Below, piece after piece: positions 49,261 through 62,600 of a stretch of 64,000 nt of DNA. The stretch covers positions 11,015,672-11,079,671 of the forward strand of contig NC_045144.1 in assembly GCF_008831285.2 (NCBI RefSeq), in the 5' to 3' direction. Source of the DNA: Nymphaea colorata (Eukaryota; Streptophyta; Magnoliopsida; Nymphaeales; Nymphaeaceae). The notes beneath the pieces are model-generated. The model saw only the letters and a list, made by a program, of their open reading frames with translations, was not told the DNA's origin and made no database searches. Both the position numbers and the translations under genes were made by a program. Positions within the stretch are counted from its first letter, which is position 1; each line of letters starts with the position of its first letter.

Positions 49261-52200
49261 GGATATATGGAATGGTTTTACGATCAAAAGACATTTACTA
49301 AGAGGTGATAAGTATTTAGATAAAACATATTGCAATAATGTTGTAGCAGGATTCATTTTATGATACACTCACATATAAACGTGTTTACAAAGACACGATA
49401 AACACAAAAAAATCATACAATAACATAGCTGTAGGATTCATTTTATGATATAATCAAGTAAAATCATTCTTACAAGGATGCAATGGACACAGACACTATA
49501 TGGACTAGTTTTCTGATCAAAAGGACACTAGACTAGTTTTAAGATAAAAAGGCATTTACTAAGATCCTAAAAACTTAAAAAAAATAAACAGATTGCGATA
49601 ACACAACAAAATGATTCATTTTACGACACACTCAAATAAAATCAAGTTTACAAGGATGCGATAAGAACTCAAAAAAGTTAAAGGTGACAATGACTGTATA
49701 CAGATTGGTTTTACAATAAAATGTAGTTTACTAAGATGCGATAAGCAGAAAAAAAAAATAGATTGCAATAACACAACTCTAAGTTTTGTTTTACAATACA
49801 CTCAAATGAAATCATGTTTACAAAGATGTGATAAGCACAAAGAATCATGTGATAATGCAACTGTAGGACTTTTTGTGATATACTCAAGTAAAATCATGTT
49901 TACAACAGTGCTAAGTACTCAAAAAAATCAAATACATCAATGACACTGTATGAACTTGTTTTACGTAAAAAGGCATTTATTAAGAGGCAAAAACTAGTCG
50001 GACAAAATAGATTGCGTTAATGTTATCACATGATTCGTTTTACGATACACTCAAATAAAATTGTGTACAAGAATGCGATAAACACAAAAAGTCATGCAAT
50101 AACACAACTGCATGATTATTTTAACGATTCAGTCAAGTAAAATTGTGTTTACAAGGATGCATGAAAAATTAAATGCGACGATGACATTGTATAGAAAGAT
50201 TTTACGTTAAAAAGGTATTTATAAAATGGCGATAAGCAGTTGAACAAATCAGATTGTGATAACACAGCTATAGGATTCATTTTAAATAAACTCAATTGGG
50301 TTACAAAGATGCAATAAGCACAAAAAATTGTGTAATAATGCAACTACAATAATCATTTTGTGATCCACTCATGTAAAATCATGTGTACAAGGATGCAATC
50401 AACACTAAAAAAAATTAAATGCGACAACGATACTATATGAATTGGTTTTACAAGAAAAAGGCATTTACTTACAAACAATAAATAGTCAAACAAAATGTAT
50501 TGTGATAACACAACTATAGGATTGATTTTACGATACACTCAAATGAAATTGTGCTTACAAGGATGCGATAAGCAGTCAAAAAAATTAAATGCAACTACAA
50601 CACTATATGGACTGGTTTTATAATAAAAAGGTGTCTACCATGATCCGATAAGCTATCATACAAGAAACTCATGCGACAACACAACTATAGGATTCATTTT
50701 ATAATATACTCAAATAAAATCATGTTTACAAGGACATGATAAGCTCTCCAAAAAATTAAATTTGACAACGACATTGTATGGAATTGTTTTACAATAAAAA
50801 GACATTTACTAAGAGGTGATAAGCAATCAAACAAAACAGATTGTGATAACACAACTATAAGATTCATTTTATGATACATTTAAATAAAATCGTGTTTATT
50901 GAGACGTGATAAGCACTTGAAAAAACTTAAATGGGATAACGACACTATATGGATGAGTTTTATGATAAAAAGTCACTTACTAAGAGTCGATAAGCAGTTA
51001 GACAAAATATATTATGATAATGCAACTGCATGATTTGTTTTATGATACACTCAAATAAAATCATGTTTAAAATGACATAATAAGAACTTGGAAAAAATAA
51101 TTAAGATAACGACACTATACGGACTGGTTTTAGAATAAAAAGGTGTTTACTAAGAGGCGATAAGGAGTGAGACAAAACAAATTGTGATAAAGTAACTGCA
51201 TGATTTGTTTTATGCTATACTGAAGTAAAATATTGTTTCCAAAGATGCAATAAGCACTCAAAAATTTAAATGCGACAATGAGACTGTATGGACTGGTTTT
51301 ATGATAAAAGGGCATTTATTAATAGGTGTTAAGCAGTCGGGCAAAACAGATTGTGATAACATAACTGGATGATTAGTTTTGCGATACACTCAAATGAAAT
51401 CGTGTTTATAAGGACTTGATAAACACAAAAAATCATGCGATAACAGAGTTGTAGGATTCATTTTATTATACACTTAAGTAAAATCTTGTTTACTAGGATA
51501 CAATGGCACACATAAAAATTAAATGCAGCAAGGACACTATATGGACTGGATTTACGATAAGGTGTTCACTAAGAGCTGATAAGTAGTCGGATAATGTAGA
51601 TTATGTTAACGCAATTGTATGATTCATTTTAAGATGCACTCAAATAAAATCATGTTTATAAGCTCATGCTAAGAACAAAGACAATTTAAATGCAATAACA
51701 ACACTGCATTGACATGTTTTACGATAAAAAGGCATTTACTAGGAGGCGATTAGCCATCGACCAAAATAGATTGTGATAGCACAACTACAGGATTCATTTT
51801 ACGATGTATTTAAATTAAATAATGTTTATAAGGATGATAAACATACAAAATCATGCGATAACACAAGTACAAGATTTGTTTTACGATACACTTAAGTAAA
51901 TTCTTGTTTATAAGAATGCCATAAGCATTCAGAAAACATTAAATGCGACAATGACACGTTGTTGACTAGTTTTACGATAAAAATGTGTTTACTAATAGGG
52001 GATAAATATTCAAACAAAGTAGATTGTGATAACGCAACTATATGATTTATTTTCTAATGCACTAAAAAATCATGTTTGTAAGGACATAATAAACACAAAA
52101 AATTGTGTGATAATGGAGCTACTGGATTCATTTTACGATACACTCAAATAAAATCATGTTTACTAGGATGCTATGACACTTGAAAAAAGTAAATTCAACA

Positions 52201-52989
52201 AGGACATTGTATGAAATGGTTTTATGACAAAAGGCATTTACTAAGAGCCGATAAGCAGTCAGACAAAACATATTACAATAATGCAACTACAAGATTTGTT
52301 TTATAATATACTCAAAAAAATTAATTGCGACAATCAAACTGTGTGGACTGGTTTTAAGAAGCGATAAGCTGTTAGACAAAATAGATTGCAATAACACAGC
52401 TGTAGAATTTGATGCACTCAAACAAAATAGTGTTTACAAAGAGGCAATAAGCACCAAAAAAACATGCGATAACACAACTGTAGAATTTATTTTACGATAC
52501 ACTCAAGTAAAATCGTGTTAACATGGACCCGATAAGCCGTCAAAAAAATTAAACACAACAACGACACTATATGGACTGGATTAAGGATAAAAAGGCATGT
52601 ATTATGAAGTGATAAGTAGTCAGACAAAATAGATTGCGATAATGCAATAGCTGGATTCCTTTTAAACTACACTCAACCAAAATCTTGTCTGTAAGAACGC
52701 GGTAAGCACTCATAAAAATTAAATGCAGCAACATTGTATGGGTTTTATGATAAAAAAGGCACTTATTATGAGGCAATAAGTAGTTAGATAAAAAGCACAC
52801 AATAACGCAACTACAAGACTCATTTTATGATACATTCAAATAATATCGTGTTTACAAGGACCCAATAAGTACAAAAAATTGTGCGACAATGCAACTACAG
52901 GATTTGTTTTACAATATACTCAAGTAAAATCGTATTTACAAGGTCGGGATTAGCACTTGGAAAAATTAAATGCAACAACAACATTGTAT
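49261..52989 (+). repeat. Satellite array, block 4b (forward)
   Basis: About 20 units. The most regular part is 50580-51310, where the tatgg marker repeats at 171-bp steps (about 50605, 50776, 50947, 51118). Each unit has six GATA-type words. Confidence 0.88.
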
Positions 52990-53506
52990 TGTTAACAGCC
53001 CAAATTTTTCCATCAAAGTTGATGGATGCAATTTCAAAATCTTAGAAAAGAATTTCACAAAAAACTTGTAAAAGACTTCAAATTCAAGGCTAATTTCGAA
53101 TCTAAACACAATTGATGTTCAAATCAAGGGTTTAACTCATAACATAAATTCCAAGGCAGGATTATGTGTCCAAATTCTATTTTAGTACTCAAAATTGGAT
53201 CTAAATTTGGTTTTTGATATTCAAATCAATTACAATTGTCATTTGAGATCCATGACCAACTTGGAATCTGGATGTGAATTCAAAATCTAAATCAAGATTC
53301 AAATTCAAAAACTGGATCCAGGTCAAGATCCAAAATGTTGTGGGACCCACATGTGGATCCCACTTTGCTTACGTGAGCAAAGGCCACCCAAGAGGCCACC
53401 CCCTCTCTTTTTCAAAAAATATATCATTTTTAATGAAACTAGATAACGCCATGATTGAATTTCGTGGGAAAAACGAGAAATTTATATATCACTCTCTCTA
53501 TTAATA
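52990..53506 (+). mobile_element. LTR fragment (first about 0.5 kb), related to LTR 1 and LTR 2
   Basis: It starts tgttaacagcccaaattttt and includes the same palindrome zone (53340-53363, gtgggacccacatgtggatc). It breaks off in tctctctattaata. Satellite is forward on its left and inverted on its right. It is more diverged from LTR 1 than LTR 2 is. Confidence 0.8.
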
Positions 53507-53940
53507 CCATAAAGTGAATCCTATAGTTGTGTTATTGTATGACTTTTTGTGCTTACTGCATGATTGTAAACACAATTTTATTTGAGTATAACGTAAAACA
53601 AATCATGCAGTCCATATAGCAACATTGTTGCATTGAAATTTTCTGAGTGCTTGTCTCGTCCATGTAAGCACAATTTTATTTTAGTGTATCATAAAACGAA
53701 TCATGCAGTTGCATTATTGCAATTTGTTTTGTCCGATAGCTTATCGCCTCTTAGTAAATGCCTTTTCATTGTAAACTAGTTCATACAGTGTCGTTGTTGC
53801 ATTCGATTTTTTTGCGTGCTTATTGCATCATTGTAAACATGATTTTACGTTAGTGTATCGTAAAATAAATTTTGTAGTTGTGTTATCGCACACTTTTTTA
53901 TGCTTATTTCGTCTTTGTAAAGTCGATTTTATTTGAGTTC
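53507..53940 (-). repeat. Satellite array, block 5a (inverted)
   Basis: About two and a half units in inverted orientation, ending at tttatttgagt where the PPR island begins. Confidence 0.85.
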
Positions 53941-55786
53941 TTTTTTGCTTTGAAGTGTCTTAATTGCTTGCACTAGTATTGAAGAATTGGACTTGGGTTG
54001 ATGAATTCATGTTTGGATAATCAAATGCAATCTTCTAGATGATGTCTTTGTTGCAACTGGCCTCGTTGATACGTATGCAAAATGTGGAAGCATGGTGGAT
54101 GCCCTTGTGGAGTTTTAGAGAATGCCTAAACATGATGTTGTGTCCTGGGCAGCTGTTATCTCAGGTTATATTTGTCAGGGTGATTCTATTTCTGCTTTTG
54201 AGCTCTCTGCTTGTGCTAAAGTAGCCAAACTTGAACAAATATTGTAGTTTTATTGTTGGATGTTAAAGAATGGGCTTCTTTCAAGCATTGTGGTTTTTGA
54301 AGCCCTCACAAATGCATATGCAAAATGTGGGAACATTGAATTGTGTGAGAAAGTTTTTCATGAAGAAAGAGCGAGTGGTGATAAAGATGTCTATCTCCAT
54401 ATTCTCAACCATGCTTGTTGGTTATGATCAAAGCCAAAATTCTAGAAGATCTATTTGGTTGTTTCAGCAGATACTGCATGAAGGAATGAGACCTGACAAA
54501 TATGCAACATCAAGTGTTTTGAGTGTAATCGACGTTGAAGAACTAGGGAAGCCTTTTGTTGTTAAGACATGATTAGCTTGCGATGCTTCAATCACTAGTT
54601 CAATTTCCATAGTGTATTCCAAATGTGGAAACCTAGAAGAAGATTTTCAATTGTTGGAGGGAGAAGTAGAAAGAGATGTTGTTTCTTGGACATCCATGAT
54701 TGCTGGATTTGCATATCATGGCCAGCAAGAAAAGGCATTTGAACTAGTCAGAAAAATGCAGTCTGAAGAACTGAACCTTGATGTATTCACTCTGTCAGCT
54801 CTCCTCACTGCTTGTTCTGTTTGCAATTTGTCGAGGAAAGGAAAAGAAATCCATGCCTTTGCTCTTCATTTTGCCATGGAAAGACAAAATCTTGTAGGAA
54901 ATTCTCTTCTTAACATGTATTCCAAATGTGGAAACACAGTTTCTTCCTTCAGAGTATTCAATAGGATGCCATAAAGGGATCACTTCTCTTGGTCTTCTCT
55001 TGTTGCAATTTGATGAGATGCTAAAGGATGGATTGAAAATAGATAGTTTTGTTGTCTCATCTCTTCTTGGGGTGCTCTCAAATCTCATGTACTTGGAACT
55101 GGGCAAGCAATTTCATGCTCAAACCATAAAAACAGGCCTGGAGTTCGACCTTACTATAGGTAGCTCTTTGGTTACAATGTACTCAAAATGTGGTAACACA
55201 GGAGATTCAGATTCTCAAAAAGTATTTGATCTTTTATGTGCAACAAATGTTGTGTCTTGGACTGCCAAGATTGCAGGCTACGCTCAAAATGGACAAGGTC
55301 TTGAGGCTCTTCAAACATTTGAGCAGATGCTAGGGAAAGATATTGAACCAGATGCTATGACTTTTGTTGGGGTTTAGACTGCATGCAACCACAACGGTTT
55401 AACAGAAGCAGCATATGGCTATCTTGATTCCATGGAAAAAGATTTAAAGTGTTAAATCAGGTATTCCACATTATGCATGCATGATCGATGTGCTTGGCCG
55501 GTCTGGCATACTAGAAGAAGTAGTGAAGTTCATAGATGTACTACCTCTCAAGCCAGACGCGTTTGTTTGGGGAACACTTCTTGGTCCCTGCAGTCTCCAT
55601 GAGAATGTTGAGCTCAGAAAATTGGCAGTGAACAAGGTTCTAGAGCCAGGTCCCAGTGATTCAAGAGTCTATCTGTCATTGTCCAATATGTCTGTAGAGA
55701 TAAGCAGCTGGGAAGATGTTACAATGATAAGGAATCTGATGAATGACTTTGGTATTAAAAAAGAACCAGGGTGGAGCTTAGTATAA
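53941..55786 (+). pseudogene. Pentatricopeptide-repeat (PLS/E-class) protein pseudogene
   Basis: A broken plant PPR gene. Consecutive frames give the repeat signatures: TYAKCGS and MPKHDVVSWAAVISGYI (about 54070-54170), NAYAKCGNIE (about 54307), GMRPDKYATSSVLS (about 54487), MYSKCGNLEE, RDVVSWTSMIAGFAYHGQQE and LNLDVFTLSALLTACS, LLNMYSKCGN (about 54910), IGSSLVTMYSKCGN, VVSWTAKIAGYAQNGQGLEA and IEPDAMTFVGV. It ends with the E-domain phrases MIDVLGRSG, PDAFVWGTLLG, WEDVTMIRNLMND and KKEPGWSLV. No DYW domain follows. Intact relatives target RNAs in chloroplasts or mitochondria. At least six stops or frameshifts (54118, 54246, 54418, 54972, 55376, 55455) destroy it. The N-terminus is missing at the satellite junction. 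Confidence 0.93.
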
Positions 55787-55895
55787 CAAGTTCATGTGAT
55801 GAGAGTAACATCTGACCTCTTAAGTTTCCATGATTAGAGGAAAAAGAGAGAGTTGCTGATTGTGGTAGGTACGTCCTATATTTATGAATGGCTTC
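55787..55895 (+). other. PPR trailer up to the LTR
   Basis: Short noncoding stretch after the PPR stop. No poly(A) tail is seen, so nothing shows retrocopying. Confidence 0.4.
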
Positions 55896-56070
55896 TGTTA
55901 ACACCCCAAATTTTTTCACATCAAAATTGAAGCAATGTAAAAATTTCACAAAAGAATTGTGAAATTTTGCAATTTCAAAGCCAATTTCGAACCAAAACGC
56001 AATTTAGATTTGAATCATGAATTTGACTCATGATACAAATCCCAATGTAAGATTACGAGTCCAAACTATG

Positions 56071-56190
56071 TACAAATGTCATTTTAAATCCAAATTCAAT
56101 TACAAATGTCAATTGAAATCCAAATTCAATTACAAATGTCATTTGAAATCCAAATTCAATTACAAATGTCATTTGAAATCCAAATCCAAA
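56071..56190. repeat. 30-bp tandem repeat inside LTR 2, four copies
   Basis: tacaaatgtcatttgaaatc recurs exactly every 30 bp (56071, 56101, 56131, 56161). LTR 1 has only about two diverged copies (near 32570-32640), so the repeat number changed after the two separated. Confidence 0.92.
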
Positions 56191-57350
56191 TCCAATTGCA
56201 AAACTCAAATTTTGACTTAGATCCAAGAATTGGATCTAATTCAGTCTAGAATGCTACGTGGGACCCACGTGTGGGCCCCACATAGCCTCTGTGGTCAAGA
56301 GCCCCCCCAATGGTCACACCCCCCATTTAAAATAAATAAATAAATAAATGTTTTCTCCCAATTAAATGAAAAAATCATTTTCAAGGAGAAATGAATGATA
56401 TCATAACTAAAAACCTAGGAAAAGAGAAACATTTATGCATCTCTCTTTTCTTTAACTAGGTCCTCTTTAAAGAGTTTTCAATTCTCGAAAAGCAATAACT
56501 AGGCGGATGAAATCCACTTAATTCAAGTAGGTTCGACCCTAGTGCACCCAAATCTTAGATAGGCTCAGTCAACATGAGCTCAGCTTGACCAAAAAGTAGG
56601 TTTGTCTCATGATCCAATTAATGGATGAAAATAGACTTTGACCGAACCAAACCCACTTTGACTAAACTCATTCAAAGTACAATTTAGCTCAACTAAGAGC
56701 TTTCTTGGCTCAAATTTATCAAATTACCTCAAACAAAATCAAACTACTCACAAATGAATGACTTCCGTCAATTGGTCGAAATTGAGCAATCTGGATAATT
56801 TTGCCCTTCTATGGTCAAATTGAAATTACAAAACCCAAATTGGTTTTATGAAAGGCAAATAAACATTTGGATTTGTCAAATGCATAAATCACATACCAAA
56901 TTAAAATTCAATTTTTCAAACGAAAGTTTGATTCAGTTGAAATCCGCCTTCAATCAAATTATGGACGGAAATACACTTTTAGAGCCAAATTTTATAGAAT
57001 TTTCAAATTTTATTCAAATTTAAATTTGATTATCATAATTCAATGGCATTTGGAGCTTAGAAACTAGGTTTTAACCTAACAAGCTCGATTTCAAACAAAA
57101 AAAATAAATAAATAGCACAAAATAAGGTAAAACCCTATGCAAGGGCATTTCTATCCAAATTTTTGGTCAACGTTGGTTAGCTATGTCTGAACGAAGGTTG
57201 ACCACACCTTGCCCAGCCCACCTAGCTCGTGCAAATGGGATAAGAATGAGTAAATGGAGTCATTAAAACTCATTTAATCAATTTTTCATCTCCCTAAGCC
57301 TTGATTAATCTTCCAAGGCAAATAAAGGAGGTGGTTGAACCCACCTCCTC

Positions 57351-57362
57351 CTCTATATAAAC
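57351..57362 (+). promoter_or_regulatory. TATA box of LTR 2
   Basis: ctctatataaac in the same context as LTR 1 (33785-33796). Confidence 0.6.
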
Positions 57363-59642
57363 CTCCACTTAGCCACCAGGGGGGGTGACAAAAATTTGAG
57401 GTATTCCATCAAGTGTTGGAGCCAAGGAGCTAGGAAGGAGAAGCCAAGGAAGAGAGGAGAGATTCATCCAAGCCCTCTCCCCCCTTTTCTCTTATTTTCT
57501 TCTTCATTTTCTTCTATTCTCTCCATTGATTTTGCTAAGTTAGGGTGCTTAAGTGAACCCTTACTTAGGATTTTCGTAGTAAGAAGCCTTCTTTCCTACT
57601 ACAAATTCCTGCAATCAAGCTATTATGCTTCTAACTTTGCTAAGCTTGAATCCAAGTTTGGATTCTTGCTTAAGATTGCTTGATTTAGAAAGCAAGTGAA
57701 GGCGAAGATCAAGTATCAAGACCGACCACAAGGTAGGTGATTTTAACATATTTCTCATCTATTTTGGCTTATCGTTAGTTCATCTTAATTCTAGCAATTC
57801 GTGGGAGGGTTTATTTTCAGTTGTTTCATGGCTGGGAATGATGTCCAGCTAGAGAAAACCTACGATTAAATGTACATGTTAATGCATAATGCATGTATAT
57901 GTTGGTTTTTCTTAAATATGAACCCATGTATCAAATTTTGGAAAGGGCCCCAAGGCCACGTCCCTTTCAAAACAACCAGCTTAAAACCATTTTGAACTCC
58001 CCATCATGAGAGAATCCCACGGTAAAAGAGTGATCTTGCTGCAATATATATATGATGAAAAAATCCTATTAAGGATTGATGCATTCTCATGAATGTAATC
58101 CACCTTTGCATGACAAAACTAAGGACGAACTAGCTTGAGCATTCATTTATGTCTTTCTAGCTAAAGTTATTTTGTTTGATGCTTTCTTTAATTGATCAAA
58201 GGTAGTAGGGGAGATTTGAAACAAGTTTTCAATCTTTCCACGTAAAAGAACCCAGCCATGAATCTTCATGATTCATGAGTTGTGTGGTCCTTTCATAAAA
58301 TTTCATTTTCAAGAGTAAAGTACATATATGTATACATTGTTATATATATACATATATATGTTCAATCTCTTGTTAAAAATTGCTTTCCTCTCTTAAAATC
58401 AGATTGGAACACATTTCCAAACTGGTTTTAAGAAGATGGTTCATTTTGATTTTCATAGTACCAAGTTATGAAATCGTTTTCATTTCATTTTAAAATTTAC
58501 TTAATTTCAGCAATCCATACATAAGATGTATGTACGTTGTTGAAATCAGATCATGTTTTATAGGAATTGGTTTAAGAATATCAAATTTCACATATTTGAA
58601 ATGCCAACTATCCTAGAACCATCCAAAGAAGTTGACAATTTCATGAGTACGAAATCTGAAATTTGATGAAGGACTTCTCACTTCTATCTAAGAAACAAGC
58701 CCTTTATTGGAATCAATGTCCACAACTTTCAGCCATCTAAATCAATATAAGATCTAATTTTTTGGCTATCTTGAGACAAAAGTGGATGTCATCTACATCT
58801 CCCATCTATTTCGAAGATTGATTTTGACATCATTTTTGTATTTTTCATCATTTTGATAATTTTATGTTAAGTCTTAAGCTTATGGACTACATCTCTAATT
58901 CATGTGCTTAATCATATAATGAGCACATTTAGATAAAGTCCTACATTTTAATTAAAATCAATCTTTATATGTAGATTGTATGACATGTAATTACAATGGA
59001 TTGACTTTGAGAGATTATGAGAAAGTGAAGAATGTATGTTTCATATGAACAAATCTTGAGAGATTATGAGAGAGGGAAGAATGAATGTTCCATATAGTTT
59101 TCCTTCTCATTTCATGCATTCACTTTCACTCAAAATCAATAGCACCACATACACATTCTCAAGAAGTTAAGTGATTCAAATTTGAGTTGCAAAAAGTGAC
59201 CAAGTCATATTGCAACAAGAATTTGTAAACTTCTCTTAACTTCAAAAGAAAACACAAGCAATGCATTCATAATCTTAGCCAAAGTGTGTTTGGAAAACAG
59301 CACATTTTCTAATAATTTGGAACCTATGTTTCATCAAAAGAATGAACTCTACCTAACCAAATCACACGATTTGACAAAAGAAGAATTCAAAAATCAAGTT
59401 TCTTTGCTAAGAAAACTTAGCTATTTTCCAAAAGTCGATCATAATTTCAACTCATGAACCATCTAGAGTACACAACAAAGAACTCAACTTCACTCTTCAA
59501 AATCCTAAAGAATTATGTATTTCAAATCGAATGGCACAAAAACACAGGTTTTTTAACCAACTTGAAAATCCTCTAATCTTCAAAACGAGTTCAAATCACT
59601 TATTCAAAATGAATTTTGGTTCTTGAATCTAAAACTTCAAAA

Positions 59643-62600
59643 ACAAATCCAGCAGGTGCATTATCAAAATATGTTTTGTTTGAATGTTTATCGCCTCTTA
59701 GTAAATGTCTTTTTATCGTAAAATTTATCCATAAAGTGTCATTGTCGTATTTAATTTTTTAAAGTGCTTATCTTGTCCTTGTAACATGATTTTACTATAG
59801 TGTATCGTAAAACAAGTATAGTAGTAAGTGCTTATCTTGTCCTTGTAAACATGATTTTACTACAGTGTATCCTAATACAAATCTAGTAATTGTGTTATCA
59901 CGACTTTTTTAATGCTTATGAAATCCTTGTAAATCCTTTGTTGTGCTTATTGCGTCTTTGTAAGCATGATTTTAATTGAGTGTATCGTAAAACGAAGCCT
60001 ATAGTTGCGTTATTGCATGATTTTTTGTCTGACTACTAATCTCCTCTTAGTAAATACTTTTTTATTGTAAAACCAATCTATATAGTGTGGTAGTCGTATT
60101 TAATTTTTTTGAATATTTATTGCGTCCTTGTAAACATGATTTGACTTGAGTGTACTCTAAAATGAATCCTGCAAGTGCGTTATCACATGATTTTTTGTGC
60201 TTATCGTGACTTTGTAAACATGAATTCATTTAAGTGTATCATAAAATGAATCTTGTAGTTGTGTTATTGCAATCTACTATGTCTAATTGCATATCACTGC
60301 TTTGTGAATGCTTTTTTTATCACAAAACTAGTCCATATAGTGTTGTTGTCTCATTTAATTTTTTGGATTGCTTATTGCATCCTTGTAAACACAATTTTAC
60401 TTGAGTGTATAGTAAAATGAGTCTTGTAGCTACAGTTGCATTATTGCAATAAGTTTTGTCTGAATGCTTATCACCTCTTAATAAATGTCATTTTATCATC
60501 AAACCAGTACATAAAGTGTCATTGCGTCTGTGTAAACATGATTTTATTTGAGTGTGTCGTAAAATAAATGCTGCATTTGCATTATCGCAATCTGTTTTGT
60601 TTGGCTGCTTATCACCTCCTAGTAAATGCATTTTTTATCGTAAAATCAATACATACAGTATCGTTGTCACATTTAATTTTTCTAAATGTCTATTGCGTCA
60701 TTGTAAACACAATTTTACTTGAGCATATCTTCAAATGAATCCTACGGTTGCATTATCGCATGATTTTTTGTGCTTATCATGGTGTTGTAAACATAATTTT
60801 ATTTGAGTTTATAGTAGAACCAATCTTGCAGTTGCATTATCACAATGTGTTTTATCCAACTAGTTTTTGCCTCTTGATAAACACTTTTTTATTGTTAAAC
60901 TTGTTCATATTGTGTCATTGTCGCATTTAATGTTTTTTGAGTGCTTATCTATGTCGTGCAAACATGTTTTTATTTTATCATAAGACGAATCCTACAGTTG
61001 TGTTATTGCATTTTTTTTGTATGACTGCTTATCACCTCTTAGTAAACACCTTTTTGTCAACATGTTCATATAATGTCATTATCGCATTTAATTTTTCCAA
61101 GTACTTATTGTGTCCTTGTAGACACGATTTTACTTAGTGTATCATAAAACAAATTCAGCAATTGTGTTATTACAAGATTTATTATGCTTATCTTAGTAAA
61201 TATCTTTTTATCATAAAACCAGTCCATACTGTGTCATCGTCGCATTTAACTTTTCTAAGTGTTTATCATGTCCTTGTGAATAAGATTTTATTTGAATGTA
61301 TCCTAAAATAATCTTGCAGTTGTTTTATCGCATAATTTTTTGTATGACTGCTTATCGCCCCTTGGTAAATGCCTTTTTATCATAAAAATAGTCAATATAG
61401 TGTTGTAGTAACATTTAATTTTTTATGAATGCTTATTGCTTCCTTGTAAACATTATTTTACTTGAGTGCATTGTAAAACGATTCCTATAGTTGCATTATT
61501 GTATAATTTTTTGTGATTAATGAGTATTAATATGGTTCATTTGAATGTATCATAAAACGAATCCTACAGTTACATTATTGCAATCAGTTTCATTCGATTG
61601 CTTATCACCTCTTTGTAAACGTCTTTGTGTCGCAAAACCAATCCATAAAGTGTCATGACGTGTAACTTTCTGAGTGCTTATCACATCCTTGTAAGCACGA
61701 TTTTGCAAGAGTGTATCATAAAATGAATCTTGTAGTTACGTTATCACATAATTTTTGGGTTTAACACTTCCTTGTAAACATGATTTTATTTCAGTGTATT
61801 GTAAAATGAATCCTGCGTTTGCACTATCACAATTTATTTTGTCTGACTGCTTATCACCTCTTAGTAAAGACTTTTTTATTATAAAAACAAAGAATACAAT
61901 GTCGTTGTCACATTAATTTTTTTCGAGTGCGTATTGTGTCCTTGTAAACACAAATTTTACTTGAGTTTATCGTAAAATGAATCATTAAGTTATGTTATCA
62001 CATGAGTTTTAGCACTTACTGCTTCCTTGTAAACATGATTTTATTTGAGTGTTTCCTAAAACGAATCTTGTAGTTGCATAATCACAATATGTTTTGTTCG
62101 ACTGAATATCGCATCTTTATAAACACCTTTTTATCGTAAACCCAGTCCAGACAGTGTCATTGTCATATTTAATTTTTTTGAATACCAATCACATCTTTGT
62201 AAACATGATTTTATTTGAGTGTATCATAAAATGAATCATGCAGTTGCGTTATCATAATTTGTTTTGTCCGACGGCATGTTGCCTCTTATCAAATGACCTA
62301 TTATCGTTAAACTAGACCATAAAGTGTCACTGTGCCATTTAATTTTTTCGAGCACTCACTGCATCCTTGTAAACATGATTTTACTTGAGTATATTGTAAA
62401 GTGAATCCTATAGTTGCATCATCGCAATCTGTTTTGTTAGATTCTTACCGCCTCTTAATAAATGCCCCTTTTATCATAAAACCAATCCTTATAGTGTCGT
62501 TGTCACATTTAATTTTTTTAAATCTTTATCACATCCTTAAACAAGGTTTTATTTAAATGTATCGTAAAACAAACCCTACAGTTGCATTGTCATAATCTGT

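Larger units (their letters stand above)
55896..59642 (+). mobile_element. LTR 2, 3.75 kb, truncated at its right end
   Basis: It starts tgttaacaccccaaatttttt and is collinear with LTR 1 over its whole length: 30-bp tandem repeat, palindrome (56258-56281), TATA box (57354-57360), donor-like aaggtaggtga (about 57730) and hairpin (about 58391-58430). It stops near 59642, so about 235 bp equivalent to 36256-36490 are missing, and joins straight to inverted satellite. No coding region is present. It has the same orientation as LTR 1. Confidence 0.78.

Noticed and set aside
31255-53000. Regular 28-bp repeats with similar spacing, superficially CRISPR-like
   Set aside because: The spacers are themselves related and part of a 171-bp unit; the context is a plant genome and there are no cas genes.
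53941-55786. PPR region as an active gene split by introns
   Set aside because: The breaks are single stops and frameshifts inside repeat signatures, without GT-AG pairs that would remove them.
32416-59642. LTR 1 and LTR 2 as the two ends of one retrotransposon
   Set aside because: The 19 kb between them is satellite and a PPR pseudogene, with no gag-pol, primer-binding site or polypurine tract beside the LTRs.
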